Source of the DNA: Lysobacter_K koreensis
GTDB taxonomy: Bacteria; Pseudomonadota; Gammaproteobacteria; Xanthomonadales; Xanthomonadaceae
Length of the DNA: 64,000 bases
Direction: 5' to 3'
Assembly (NCBI RefSeq): GCF_042677045.1
Contig: NZ_JBHTIH010000006.1
Coordinates: 62,001-126,000, forward strand
The position numbers and the translations under genes were made by a program. The notes beneath the pieces are model-generated. The model saw only the letters and a program-made list of their open reading frames with translations. It searched no databases and had not been told where the DNA came from. Shown one piece after another: positions 9,645 to 17,944 of the stretch (positions are counted from its first letter, which is position 1; each line of letters starts with the position of its first letter).

Positions 9645-10157
9645 ATGCGTCGTCCATTGATCCTGTCGATGTTGCTGTTGATGTTCGTCGCCGCGCTGGC
9701 CGCGTGCGCCGCGCCCACGCCGGGCAACGACGCGATCGCACCGCAGGCGGCGCCGCAACCCGCGCAGGAAGCCGCGGCCCCGACCGCTCCCGCGCGCAAC
9801 GCGCCCGCACCCATCGCGTCCGAGCCAGCCCCGTCCGCGCAACAACCCCCGCGCAGCAAGCCGGCACCGCTGATGAGCGACCCGTTGCCGGCGCAGCGCG
9901 TGCCCGAGTCCGTCGCCAGGCCGGGCAAGGTCGACAGCAGCTGCAGGAGCGACGCCGACTGCACCGTGAAGGATGTCGGCAACTGCTGCGGCTATTTCCC
10001 CGCCTGCGTCAACGTCAACAGCCCGACCGATCCCAAGGGCGTGCAGGCGCAATGCGCGAAGAGCGGCATGGCCTCGGTCTGCGGCTTCCAGGAAATCAGC
10101 GGCTGCCAGTGCGTGCAGGGCCAGTGCCAGGCCGGCAGCGGCGCGGTGGCGCAGTAA
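9645..10157 (+). CDS. Cysteine-rich lipoprotein of unknown function
   Basis: 170 residues. Lipoprotein signal with lipobox LAAC (Cys21), then a long Ala/Pro-rich linker (residues 22-95) and a compact C-terminal domain with about ten cysteines in patterns CRSDADC, GNCCGYFPAC and CQCVQGQC, likely disulfide-bonded. The spacing resembles small Cys-rich domains found in predatory and soil bacteria; no function is known to me. GAAGGAG precedes the ATG. The stop overlaps the next start (TAATG), so the deaminase is probably co-translated. Confidence 0.8.
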   Translation: MRRPLILSMLLLMFVAALAACAAPTPGNDAIAPQAAPQPAQEAAAPTAPARNAPAPIASEPAPSAQQPPRSKPAPLMSDPLPAQRVPESVARPGKVDSSCRSDADCTVKDVGNCCGYFPACVNVNSPTDPKGVQAQCAKSGMASVCGFQEISGCQCVQGQCQAGSGAVAQ

Positions 10158-10729
10158 TGCTGTACGCCCAGGTGCACCTGACGTTACCGGCGTGGGTGCA
10201 CGACTGGGTCGACACCACGCGCGCCTACCCCGGCGATGAGGCCAAGGTGGCGCTCGCCATCGGCCTGTCGCGGCAGAACATCCAGGCCCAGTCCGGCGGT
10301 CCGTTCGGCGCGGCGGTGTTCGATGCCGACGACCGCATCGTCGCGGTCGGCGTCAACCGGGTGCTGCCGCAGGCCTGCTCGCTCGCGCACGCCGAGACCA
10401 TGGCCTACATGCTCGCCCAGCAACGCACCCAGCGCGCGCGGCTCAACGAGTCCGAACCCGGCGTACGCAGCGGGCCGATCACCCTGGCGACCTCGGCGCA
10501 GCCGTGCTGCCAGTGCTACGGCGCCACGATCTGGGCCGGCATCGACCGCCTGCTGATCGGCGCGCGCAGCGAGGATGTCGAAGCGCTGACGCAGTTCGAC
10601 GAAGGCCCGCTGCCGGCGGACTGGCTCGGCGAACTCGAGCGCCGCGGCATCGCCGTGGTGCGCGACCTGCACCGCGACGACGCCTGCGCGGTGCTGCGCG
10701 AGTACGGCCAGAGCGGCCCGCATTACTGA
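10157..10729 (+). CDS. Nucleoside/cytidine deaminase family protein
   Basis: 190 residues with the zinc-dependent deaminase signature: AHAET (His ligand and catalytic Glu) and QPCCQCYGA (the PCxxC zinc cysteines). It sits closer to guanine/nucleoside deaminases than to TadA. The N-terminal 40 residues are an added helical segment. The ATG overlaps the upstream lipoprotein stop by one base. The substrate (guanine, cytosine or another amino-purine) cannot be read from the sequence. Confidence 0.85.
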   Translation: MLYAQVHLTLPAWVHDWVDTTRAYPGDEAKVALAIGLSRQNIQAQSGGPFGAAVFDADDRIVAVGVNRVLPQACSLAHAETMAYMLAQQRTQRARLNESEPGVRSGPITLATSAQPCCQCYGATIWAGIDRLLIGARSEDVEALTQFDEGPLPADWLGELERRGIAVVRDLHRDDACAVLREYGQSGPHY

Positions 10730-10767
10730 CGCATTGTTGTCGCCCGGGGGACTTCCTGCGGGCGTAC

Positions 10768-10827
10768 GAGCGACGTCAGTCGCGACCCACGCTACCTTCA
10801 CTCAATTGGTCGCGACTGACGTCGCTC
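10768..10827. repeat. REPIN-like doublet, perfect 20-bp inverted repeat
   Basis: Arms 10768-10787 and 10808-10827 are perfect reverse complements (GAGCGACGTCAGTCGCGACC and its complement) around a 20-base loop. Each arm also contains the short palindromic core typical of REP sequences (TAGGAGCGAC...GTCGCGA type). It lies just upstream of rlmM and could form a hairpin in its leader. It shares its pattern with the doublet at 32232-32296. Confidence 0.8.
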
Positions 10828-10845
10828 CTGCAGAAGCCGACACCG

Positions 10846-11922
10846 ATGACTACCCAAGCCCTGTTTTGCTGGTGCCGCGCCGGCTTCGAGCCCGAACTGG
10901 CAGCCGAACTGAGCGAGCGCGCCGCCCTCGCCGGCCACCCCGGCTACGCCCGCACCGAGCGCGGCAGCGGCTACGTCGAGTTCCATTGCGAGGACGCCGC
11001 GGCGCTGTCGCGCGCGCTGCCGTTCGCGAACCTGATCTTCGCCAGGCAAAAATTGCTGCGCCTGGCCGACCTGCCCGGGCTCGACCCGCGCGACCGGATC
11101 ACCCCGATCCTTGCCGCGCTCGACGGCCTCGCCGCGACCGCGCGCGCGCCGTCGGCGTTCGGCGAGCTGTGGCTGGAGTACCCCGATTCCGACGCCGGCA
11201 AGCCGCTGGCCGGGCTCGCGCGCGCGTTCGGCAACGCGCTGCGGCCGGCGCTGCGCAAGGCCAACTGGCTGACCCGCGTCGACGACCCGACCCGGCAGCG
11301 GCTGCACGTGGTGTTCCTCGACGGCGACCACGCGGTGCTGGCCACCAGCCACCCGCGCGACAGCTCGCCGTGGCCGCTGGGCATCCCGCGCCTGCGCATG
11401 CACGCCGACGCGCCCAGCCGCTCGGCGCTCAAGCTCGAGGAGGCGCTGCTGACCCTGCTCGACGACGAGGAGCGCGGCGCGCTGGTGCGCGACAATATGC
11501 AGGCCGCCGACCTGGGCGCCGCGCCCGGCGGCTGGACCTGGGTGCTGGTGCGCAACGGCATGAAGGTGACGTCGGTCGACAACGGCCCGCTCGCGCAGAA
11601 CCTGCTCGACAGCGGCCGCGTCGACCACCTGCGCGTCGACGGCTTCCAGTGGCAGCCCAAGCGCACCCTCGACTGGATGGTCTGCGACATGGTCGAGAGC
11701 CCGCGCAAGGTCGCCGACCGCATGGCGGTGTGGTTCGAGCAGAACTGGTGCCGGCAGGCGATCTTCAACCTCAAGCTGCCGATGAAGAAGCGCTGGGAAG
11801 AAACCCGCATCTGCCTGGAGGCGTTCGAGCACCAGGCCCACAGGCCGATGACGATCCGCGCGCGGCAGCTGTACCACGACCGCGAGGAGATCACCGTCTT
11901 CGCGACCGCAACGAAACGTTAA
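10846..11922 (+). CDS. rlmM: 23S rRNA (cytidine-2498-2'-O)-methyltransferase
   Basis: 358 residues. The N-terminal THUMP-like domain (about residues 1-170) is followed by a Rossmann SAM-binding domain with motif DLGAAPGGWTWVLV, the RrmJ-like catalytic fold (Lys/Asp residues in VCDMVESP and FNLKLPMKKRW). RlmM methylates C2498 of 23S rRNA. The length matches E. coli RlmM. The ATG at 10846 gives the expected MTTQALFCWCRAGFE start. The REP doublet upstream lies in the leader region. Confidence 0.95.
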   Translation: MTTQALFCWCRAGFEPELAAELSERAALAGHPGYARTERGSGYVEFHCEDAAALSRALPFANLIFARQKLLRLADLPGLDPRDRITPILAALDGLAATARAPSAFGELWLEYPDSDAGKPLAGLARAFGNALRPALRKANWLTRVDDPTRQRLHVVFLDGDHAVLATSHPRDSSPWPLGIPRLRMHADAPSRSALKLEEALLTLLDDEERGALVRDNMQAADLGAAPGGWTWVLVRNGMKVTSVDNGPLAQNLLDSGRVDHLRVDGFQWQPKRTLDWMVCDMVESPRKVADRMAVWFEQNWCRQAIFNLKLPMKKRWEETRICLEAFEHQAHRPMTIRARQLYHDREEITVFATATKR

Positions 11923-12019
11923 CGTCGCCCATTCAGCTGCCGTTTCGCGCGTTTACACGCGGTTGACTTGCCCGGGTTTACGGTCGGCCGATCTCCCCAA
12001 ACCCGCGAGGGCGCTGACC

Positions 12020-12775
12020 ATGAAGACCAAGACCCATGTACTGACCCTGGCGCTGCTCGCCACGCTCGGCCTGACCGGCACCGCGATGGCCCAGTCGCAG
12101 TCCGAAACCGAAGCCGCCGCGAAGGCCGCGGTGGAGGCCGAAGCCGCCACCAACGCCGCGAAGAATGCGCGCGAAGACGCAGCCGCCGCGCAAGCCGCGG
12201 CTGAAACCGCCGCGGACACCCGCGATGCCGGCGCCGCGACTGCCACCGGCGCCGCCACCGCCGCCGTGACCGCGCACTCGGCCACGCAGTCGTCGATCGC
12301 CGCGGAGGCCGCGTCGAACGAGGCAGTGCAGGCCGCGCACGCCGCCCAGGGCGCGCAGGCCGCCGCCGAGGACGGTGCCAACCCGGTCGCCGCCGCGGTC
12401 GAGGCCCGCCAGGCCGCCGACGCCGCGCTCGACGCGAGCGCCGCCGCCAGCGACGCCACCGCCCGCGCCCAGAACGCCGCCGAGGCGACGGCCGAGGCCA
12501 CCACCATGGCGCCGGAGCCGGCGACCCCGGCCATGGCCCCGACCGCGCCGATGCCGGCCGCGACCGCGCAGGCCGACGTCAAGGTCACCTCGAGCGCGCC
12601 GGACTCGATCGTCGGCGAGTACAAGATCGACTTCGCCGCACTCGACAAGAACGGCGACGGCAACCTGACCCGCGCCGAGGTCAAGTCGAACGCGACCCTG
12701 ACCGGCGAGTTCCGTGCGGTCGACAACGACGGCAACGGCAAGCTCAGCCAGACCGAGCTCAAGGGCTGGATGTAA
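12020..12775 (+). CDS. Secreted alanine-rich EF-hand protein
   Basis: 251 residues. Residues 1-25 are a Sec signal peptide (cut after TAMA). Residues 27-170 are extremely Ala-rich with scattered Glu, Asp and Arg, predicted almost wholly helical, possibly a coiled coil. A short Pro/Ala/Met linker follows. The C-terminal 50 residues contain two EF-hand loops, DKNGDGNLTRAE and DNDGNGKLSQTE, with calcium ligands in place. A periplasmic or extracellular calcium-responsive helical rod is a reasonable guess; the function is unknown. The ATG at 12020 is chosen because it starts the signal peptide (MKTKTHVLTLALL). Confidence 0.85.
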   Translation: MKTKTHVLTLALLATLGLTGTAMAQSQSETEAAAKAAVEAEAATNAAKNAREDAAAAQAAAETAADTRDAGAATATGAATAAVTAHSATQSSIAAEAASNEAVQAAHAAQGAQAAAEDGANPVAAAVEARQAADAALDASAAASDATARAQNAAEATAEATTMAPEPATPAMAPTAPMPAATAQADVKVTSSAPDSIVGEYKIDFAALDKNGDGNLTRAEVKSNATLTGEFRAVDNDGNGKLSQTELKGWM

Positions 12776-12847
12776 GCGCTGGCGGGTGACGGAACGGAAG
12801 CAGTCGTCAGTCGGCTGCTGAAGCAACCTCATCCAATGTGACCCGAC

Positions 12848-12874
12848 GCCCCGCCTCGTGCGGGGCGTTTTGTT
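12848..12874 (+). terminator. Rho-independent terminator after the EF-hand gene
   Basis: A seven-base-pair stem GCCCCGC/GCGGGGC (12848-12854, 12860-12866) with a five-base loop, followed by GTTTTGTT. It ends the preceding plus-strand gene. The rest of the 12776-13120 gap holds the palindromic doublet listed next and no gene. Confidence 0.8.
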
Positions 12875-12981
12875 GCCCGACGTAGGACCGAGGCCGCTTC
12901 GCATCGCGCAGCCCAATCGACCGAAGCCGCCAGCAAGCTCGGCGCTACGACCACTGCGAGCTACGAAGTGGGACTGGTCGT

Positions 12982-13085
12982 TGTAGTGCCGAGCCTCCTC
13001 GGCACCACCCGTATCCAATCTGCGTCGGCTGGGCGCGGCGGCAGTACCGGCCCGGAACGGCGTGCCGAGCAGGCTCGGCACTACA
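12982..13085. repeat. REPIN-like doublet, 23-bp arms
   Basis: Arms 12982-13004 and 13063-13085 are reverse complements except one base (core CCGAGCCTSCTCGG, flanked by TGTAGTG). Each arm is itself palindromic, so two small hairpins or one long one could form. It lies between the EF-hand gene and the 3' end of the UbiI/F-type gene. A related pair lies at 62047-62120. Confidence 0.75.
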
Positions 13086-13120
13086 GAGGCATGCAAACAA
13101 TCGTCGCCCGGAACGCGGTG

Positions 13121-14368
13121 TCAAAGCCCCGCAGCGCGGCGCCACAACGCATGGGTGAGCGGCGACAGCTTGCCGGCCAGCCCGAGCAACGGCCCGCGCA
13201 GCACGGTCGCGGCCAGCGCATCGTTGGAGAACAGGCGGTTGAGCCCGTCGAACGCGTGCGCGGCCAATGCGTTCTCGCTGCGCCGGCTGCGTGCCCAGCG
13301 CGCCAGCCGCTGCGGCGCGGCGATGTCGCCGCCGCGCTCGTCTGCACGCGCCGACCGCAACGCCGCACGCAAGGCGGCGACGTCGCGCAGCCCCAGGTTG
13401 ACGCCCTGCCCGGCCAGCGGATGCACGACGTGCGCGGCATCGCCGACCACCGCCACCCGTCCGGCGACATGGCGGCGCGCGAGTAGCCGCTGCAACGGAA
13501 ACGCCGCGCGCCGCGACACCCACTGCACCGCGCCGAGCGTGCCGGCGAACGCCGATTCCAGTTCGCCGCGGAACGCCGCCTCGTCGCTGGCCAGCAGCCG
13601 TGTCGCCTCGACCTCGGGCAACGTCCAGACGATCGAGCTGCAGTGCCCGCGTGCGTCGCCCGGCACCGCATCGGCAAACGGCAGGAACGCCAGCGGCCCG
13701 GTCGGCAGGAAACGCTGCCAGCAGGTCGCCTGGTGCGGTTGCGCGCTCTGCACGAACGCGACCAGGCCGCGTTGGTGGTAGTCGTGCGCGGCGGTATCGA
13801 TGCCCGCCAGCGCGCGCAGCTTCGAGCCGGCACCGTCGGCGGCCACCACCAGCCGCGCACGCAGCCGCCGCTGCGGACCGTCGTCGGTGTTGCCGGTGTC
13901 GCTGAGCAGCAACGTCGCTGCATCCTGGTCCTGTTCCAGACCCACCACCTGCGCGGGGCAATGCAGCTGCACGCCTGCGCCCGGCAGCGCCGCCCACAGC
14001 CGGTCGACCAGCAACGCGTGCTCGACGATCCAGCCCAGCTCGCGGCGCGCGAACGCGTCGGCGTCGAACACCAGCTCGCCACCGCCGGCCGCGTCCCACA
14101 CCCGCATCGCGCGGTACGGCTGCGCGCGCGCCTCGCACACGCCGCGCCATACGCCCAGGTCGTCGAGCAAGGCGGCGTTGTCGGGCGCGAACGCGTACAC
14201 GCGCAGGTCGATGTCGGCGCTGTCGGGCGGCGCGGCGTGCCAGCGCGGCGGTTCGCGCGCCTCGACCAGCGCCACCTGCAGCCCGTCGCGCGCGAACGCC
14301 AGCGCCGCGGCCGCACCGACCACGCCGGCGCCGACCACGACCACGTCGAGCAGCTCGCGGCGGCTCAC
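13121..14368 (-). CDS. UbiI/UbiF/VisC-type FAD monooxygenase
   Basis: 415 residues, class A flavin monooxygenase of the UbiH/UbiF/COQ6 family, hydroxylating the ubiquinone ring precursor. The N-terminal GxGxxG is VVGAGVVGAAAALAFA. The second FAD motif GDAAHVVHPLAGQGVNLGLRD matches VisC/UbiI/UbiF rather than UbiH. The GTG start at 14368 overlaps the ubiH stop by four bases (GTGA), so the two are translationally coupled. Which ring position it hydroxylates (C5 or C6) is not decided by sequence reading; xanthomonad relatives are variously called UbiI, UbiF or VisC. Confidence 0.9.
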   Translation of the reverse strand: MSRRELLDVVVVGAGVVGAAAALAFARDGLQVALVEAREPPRWHAAPPDSADIDLRVYAFAPDNAALLDDLGVWRGVCEARAQPYRAMRVWDAAGGGELVFDADAFARRELGWIVEHALLVDRLWAALPGAGVQLHCPAQVVGLEQDQDAATLLLSDTGNTDDGPQRRLRARLVVAADGAGSKLRALAGIDTAAHDYHQRGLVAFVQSAQPHQATCWQRFLPTGPLAFLPFADAVPGDARGHCSSIVWTLPEVEATRLLASDEAAFRGELESAFAGTLGAVQWVSRRAAFPLQRLLARRHVAGRVAVVGDAAHVVHPLAGQGVNLGLRDVAALRAALRSARADERGGDIAAPQRLARWARSRRSENALAAHAFDGLNRLFSNDALAATVLRGPLLGLAGKLSPLTHALWRRAAGL

Positions 14369-15669
14369 GCGCGGCCTCCGTCGGGCGGCGCGCGGCACAA
14401 CGCCGGCACGTCGCCGCGATATCCCATCGCGCCGCCCACCAGCATGGCCTGCGCCGACGGCAGCCGGTCGAACGCGAACAGGCCCAGGATGCGCAGCGGG
14501 CGCAGCAGCGACGACGGGTTCGACGCCAACCGGGCAAGGCCGTCGGAAAACGCCACCGTGCGCGCGCGGTCGTCGCGGCGGCGTTGCTCGTACGCGGACA
14601 GCAGGGCGGGCGCGCCGCAATCGCTACCGGCATCGCGGTCGTGCGCCGCCTCGATCAGTTCGGCCAGCGTCAACGCATCGCGCAGGCCCAGGTTGAAGCC
14701 CTGGGCGCCGAGCGGATGGATCGTTTGCGCGGCATTGCCGACCAGCACCGCGCGCGCCGCGGTGGTGCGCTGGGCGAGCAGCCGGAACGCCGGGTAGGCG
14801 CTGCGCGCGCCACACGCCAGGAAGCGCCCGACCCGCCAGCCGAACGCGTGCTGCGCCCGCGCCAGGAACCCCGCTTCGTCGAGCGCGGCCACCGCCTCGG
14901 CGTCGCCGCTGGCCACGCCATGGATCAGGCCGTAGTGGCGATCGCCGCGCGGCAGCAACGCGGTCGGGCCGCCGTCGCCGAGGCGCTCGTAGGCGCCACC
15001 GTCGGGGGAGCGCTGCGCGCGTAGGCGGGTCACGAACAGGGTCTGCGCGTAGTCGTGCTCGTCGGCCGCGATTCCCAGCGCGGCACGCACCGCGCTGCGG
15101 CTGCCATCGGCGCCGACCAGCAGGCGCGCGCACAGCACGCGCTCCGGGGCGCCATCGACAGCCCCATCGACGATGCGCACGCCGCGGTGCCCGGCGTCGG
15201 CCGGCTCGACGCCGACGAACCGCGCCGGCCGGTAGCGGGTCAGGCCGGGCAACTCCGCCAGCCGCGCCTCCAGCGCCTCGCCGAAATCCCGCGCAACCAC
15301 CACCTTCCCGAATTCGCGACGCCCGTGGGCGGAAGCCTCCAGCGCGACCCGGCCGAAATCGCCACGCCGGCTGACATGGATCCGCTCGATCGCCCCGGTC
15401 GGCGCGCGCAGTTTCTGCAGCACGCCGAGCGCGGTCAGCGCATTGACCGTGGCCTCGGCGAAACTGAGGTTGCGCTCGTCGAACACCGCCGGCAGGGCGC
15501 CGGCGGGCGTGGCCTCGAGCAGTGCCACGTCAATGCCGGCGCGTTCCAGCGCAATCGCGAGGCTGGCGCCGACCAGGCCGCCGCCGACGATCAGCACATC
15601 GTGCAGGCGGGGCTGTGCAGGCGCATCCAAGGACGCGGAAGCGGCATATGCAAGGGGGGTTTCAGCCAT
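14365..15669 (-). CDS. ubiH: 2-polyprenyl-6-methoxyphenol hydroxylase UbiH
   Basis: 434 residues. FAD-binding N-terminal motif VLIVGGGLVGASLAIALERAG, family box FDERNLSFAEATVNAL, and GNAAQTIHPLGAQGFNLGLRD, the UbiH version of the C-terminal FAD motif. It acts in aerobic ubiquinone synthesis at the inner membrane, probably in the Ubi complex. Residues 1-20 are a non-conserved extension; the ATG at 15667-15669 is the only plausible start. It heads a two-gene unit with the downstream UbiI/F-type monooxygenase. Confidence 0.92.
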   Translation of the reverse strand: MAETPLAYAASASLDAPAQPRLHDVLIVGGGLVGASLAIALERAGIDVALLEATPAGALPAVFDERNLSFAEATVNALTALGVLQKLRAPTGAIERIHVSRRGDFGRVALEASAHGRREFGKVVVARDFGEALEARLAELPGLTRYRPARFVGVEPADAGHRGVRIVDGAVDGAPERVLCARLLVGADGSRSAVRAALGIAADEHDYAQTLFVTRLRAQRSPDGGAYERLGDGGPTALLPRGDRHYGLIHGVASGDAEAVAALDEAGFLARAQHAFGWRVGRFLACGARSAYPAFRLLAQRTTAARAVLVGNAAQTIHPLGAQGFNLGLRDALTLAELIEAAHDRDAGSDCGAPALLSAYEQRRRDDRARTVAFSDGLARLASNPSSLLRPLRILGLFAFDRLPSAQAMLVGGAMGYRGDVPALCRAPPDGGRA

Positions 15670-15712
15670 TGCGTTATGCTACCGGCTCCCGTCTACACGC
15701 ACCGTGCATCCG

Positions 15713-16333
15713 ATGAATCGTCCAACTTCCGCGTCGTCCGCCTCCCGTTCGCCGGTGTCGGGTTCGCCTGCTTCGACCACCTCATTCGCCGCCGGGCCGC
15801 TGGTGCTGGTCGCGCTGATCGTGATCGCCGCGCTGACCCGCGTGCTGCCGCACCCGCCGAACTTCTCGCCGGTCGAGGCGATCGCGCTGTTCGGCGGCGC
15901 CTACTTCGCCTCGAAGCGCTGGGCGGTGCTGGTACCGCTGGTGGGGTTGTTGATTTCCGACCTGGTGCTCGCGCGCCTCAACGGCGGCCTCTACGCGAGC
16001 TGGTTCGGCAGCGCCGGCATCTGGCTGGTCTACCTGTGCATCGCGTTGACCAGCGTGCTGGGCTTCGGCCTGCGCGGCAAGGTCAGCGGCGCACGCGTGC
16101 TGGGCTACTCGCTGCTCGGCTCGGTGCTGTTCTTCGTGGTCACCAACTTCGGCGCCTGGCTCAGCGACCCGATGTACCCGAAGACCCTGGCCGGGCTGCT
16201 CGCGGCGTACGCGGCCGGCGTGCCGTTCTTCCAGTGGACCGTGTTGGGCACGCTGTTCTACGCCGCGATTCTGTTCGGCGGCTTCGCACTGCTGCGCCAC
16301 CGCTTGCCGGTGCTGCGCGCGCAGACGGTCTGA
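15713..16333 (+). CDS. Polytopic membrane protein, DUF6580-like (possible ECF-type transporter subunit)
   Basis: 206 residues. After a Ser/Pro-rich N-terminus there are five or six hydrophobic segments (about 25-45, 55-95, 105-125, 135-155, 175-198). The segments RVLPHPPNFSPVEAIALFGGAYF and NFGAWLSDPMYPKTLAGLLAAY recall a family annotated as putative transport proteins with resemblance to ECF S-components. No biochemical evidence exists that I know. Its start is close to the divergent ubiH start, and it is followed after 21 bases by a cobalamin adenosyltransferase, so a role in cobamide or precursor uptake is conceivable (inference). Confidence 0.75.
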   Translation: MNRPTSASSASRSPVSGSPASTTSFAAGPLVLVALIVIAALTRVLPHPPNFSPVEAIALFGGAYFASKRWAVLVPLVGLLISDLVLARLNGGLYASWFGSAGIWLVYLCIALTSVLGFGLRGKVSGARVLGYSLLGSVLFFVVTNFGAWLSDPMYPKTLAGLLAAYAAGVPFFQWTVLGTLFYAAILFGGFALLRHRLPVLRAQTV

Positions 16334-16354
16334 TCGCCGAGCGCGGCCGCGGTC

Positions 16355-16909
16355 GTGGGTAACCGCCTCTCCAAGATCTACACCAAGACCGGCGACGACG
16401 GCACGACGGGGCTGGGCGATGGCAACCGCGTCGCCAAGGACTCGGCCCGGGTCAACGCCTACGGCACCGTCGACGAGGCCAACTCGACGATCGGCCTGGT
16501 GCTGGCCTGCGAATTGCCGGTCAACGTGCAGGCGCTGCTGACCGCGGTCCAGCACCAGCTGTTCGACCTCGGTGGCGAACTGTGCATTCCCGGCCACGCG
16601 GCGATCTTCGATGCCGACATCGCGGCGCTCGAGCAACACCTCGACGCGTTCAACGACGCGCTGCCACCGCTGAAGGACTTCATCCTGCCCGGCGGTGGCG
16701 ACGCGGCGGCGCGCTGCCATGTCGCGCGCACGGTGGTGCGTCGCGCCGAGCGCGAGACGGTCAGCCTGGCGCGCGTGGAGGCCATACGCCCCGAGGCGAT
16801 CCGCTACCTCAACCGCCTCTCCGACCTGCTGTTCGTGCTCGCCCGGGTGCTGGCCCGCGCCAGCGGCCACGGCGAAGTGCTGTGGAACCACGACCGCCGC
16901 AACGCCTGA
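16355..16909 (+). CDS. ATP:cob(I)alamin adenosyltransferase, PduO type
   Basis: 184 residues. It converts cob(I)alamin to adenosylcobalamin. The ATP-binding N-terminal motif IYTKTGDDGTTGLGDG, the RVNAYGTVDEANS signature and the C-terminal LNRLSDLLFVLAR helix are those of the trimeric PduO family. The start is GTG 16355; no better start lies upstream. It is preceded by the DUF6580-like membrane protein and followed after one base by a histone-deacetylase-family gene, so the three are probably co-transcribed. No cobalamin riboswitch was recognised upstream. Confidence 0.93.
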   Translation: MGNRLSKIYTKTGDDGTTGLGDGNRVAKDSARVNAYGTVDEANSTIGLVLACELPVNVQALLTAVQHQLFDLGGELCIPGHAAIFDADIAALEQHLDAFNDALPPLKDFILPGGGDAAARCHVARTVVRRAERETVSLARVEAIRPEAIRYLNRLSDLLFVLARVLARASGHGEVLWNHDRRNA

Positions 16910-16910
16910 C

Positions 16911-17843
16911 GTGCGCATCTACAGCCACCCCGCCTGCCTCGGCCACGAGCCCGGCGCCACCCATGCCGAGCGGCCACAGCGCTTGCAGGCGGTGACCCAG
17001 GCCCTGCAGGCGGCGTTCCCCGGACTGCCATGGCTGGAGGCCCCCCGCGCGAGCCGCGGCCAACTGCTGCGCGTGCACGACGACGCGCTGCTGGCGCTGG
17101 TGCTCGACACCGCGGTCGACGGACCGATGCCGCTGGATCCCGACACCGTGCTCGGCCCCGGCTCGGCCGAGGCGGCGTTGCGCGCCGCCGGCGCCGGCGT
17201 GGCCGCGGTCGACGACGTCCTTGCCGGCCGCGCGCGGCGGGTGTTCTGCGCGGTGCGACCGCCCGGCCACCACGCCACCGGCTCGGTCGCGATGGGCTTC
17301 TGCCTGTTCAACTCGATCGCGGTCGCCGCCGCGCACGCCTGCGACCGGCACGGCCTGGCGCGGGTGGCGGTGATCGATTTCGACGTGCACCACGGCAACG
17401 GCACCCAGGCGATCTTCGAGACCGACCCGCGGGTGATGTACCTCAGCTCGCACCAGCTGCCGCTGTACCCCGACAGCGGGTTCCGCGACGAGCGCGGGGT
17501 CGGCAACATCGTCAACGCGCCGCTGCCCCCGGGCACCGGCAGCGACGGCTTCCGCGACGCCTGGCGCCAGCAACTGCTGCCGGCGCTGGACGGCTTCCGG
17601 CCGCAACTGCTGTTGGTCTCGGCCGGTTTCGACGCGCACCGGCTCGACCCGCTCGCCCAGCTCGAACTCGAAGCCGATGACTACCGCTGGCTCACCGTCG
17701 AGCTGCTCGCGATCGCCCACCGCCACGCCCAGGGGCGGATCGTGTCGATGCTCGAGGGCGGCTACGACCTCGATGCGCTGCGCGAGTGTGCGGTGGCCCA
17801 CGTCGGCGCGTTGCTCGCGCAGACCGCCGGCCACGCGCCCTAG
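16911..17843 (+). CDS. Histone deacetylase family protein (AcuC/acetylpolyamine-amidohydrolase-like)
   Basis: 310 residues. The zinc-hydrolase core is complete: RPPGHHA, DFDVHHGNGTQ (metal Asp and His), SAGFDAH (second Asp) and EGGYDL with the catalytic-site region. Bacterial members deacetylate acetylpolyamines or acetyl-lysine on enzymes such as acetyl-CoA synthetase; the exact substrate is unknown. GTG 16911 follows the preceding stop by one base, and the protein starts with the usual VRIYSHPACLGHEPG. No signal peptide; cytoplasmic. Confidence 0.93.
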   Translation: MRIYSHPACLGHEPGATHAERPQRLQAVTQALQAAFPGLPWLEAPRASRGQLLRVHDDALLALVLDTAVDGPMPLDPDTVLGPGSAEAALRAAGAGVAAVDDVLAGRARRVFCAVRPPGHHATGSVAMGFCLFNSIAVAAAHACDRHGLARVAVIDFDVHHGNGTQAIFETDPRVMYLSSHQLPLYPDSGFRDERGVGNIVNAPLPPGTGSDGFRDAWRQQLLPALDGFRPQLLLVSAGFDAHRLDPLAQLELEADDYRWLTVELLAIAHRHAQGRIVSMLEGGYDLDALRECAVAHVGALLAQTAGHAP

Positions 17844-17944
17844 CTAGATGAATGCCTCGGCGGCGCGCGCGTTGCCGGCATCGGAGGGATGCGGCAAGCT
17901 AGCGGCCCGATGTTAAGACGACATCCCCGTCCACGGATGCCCGC

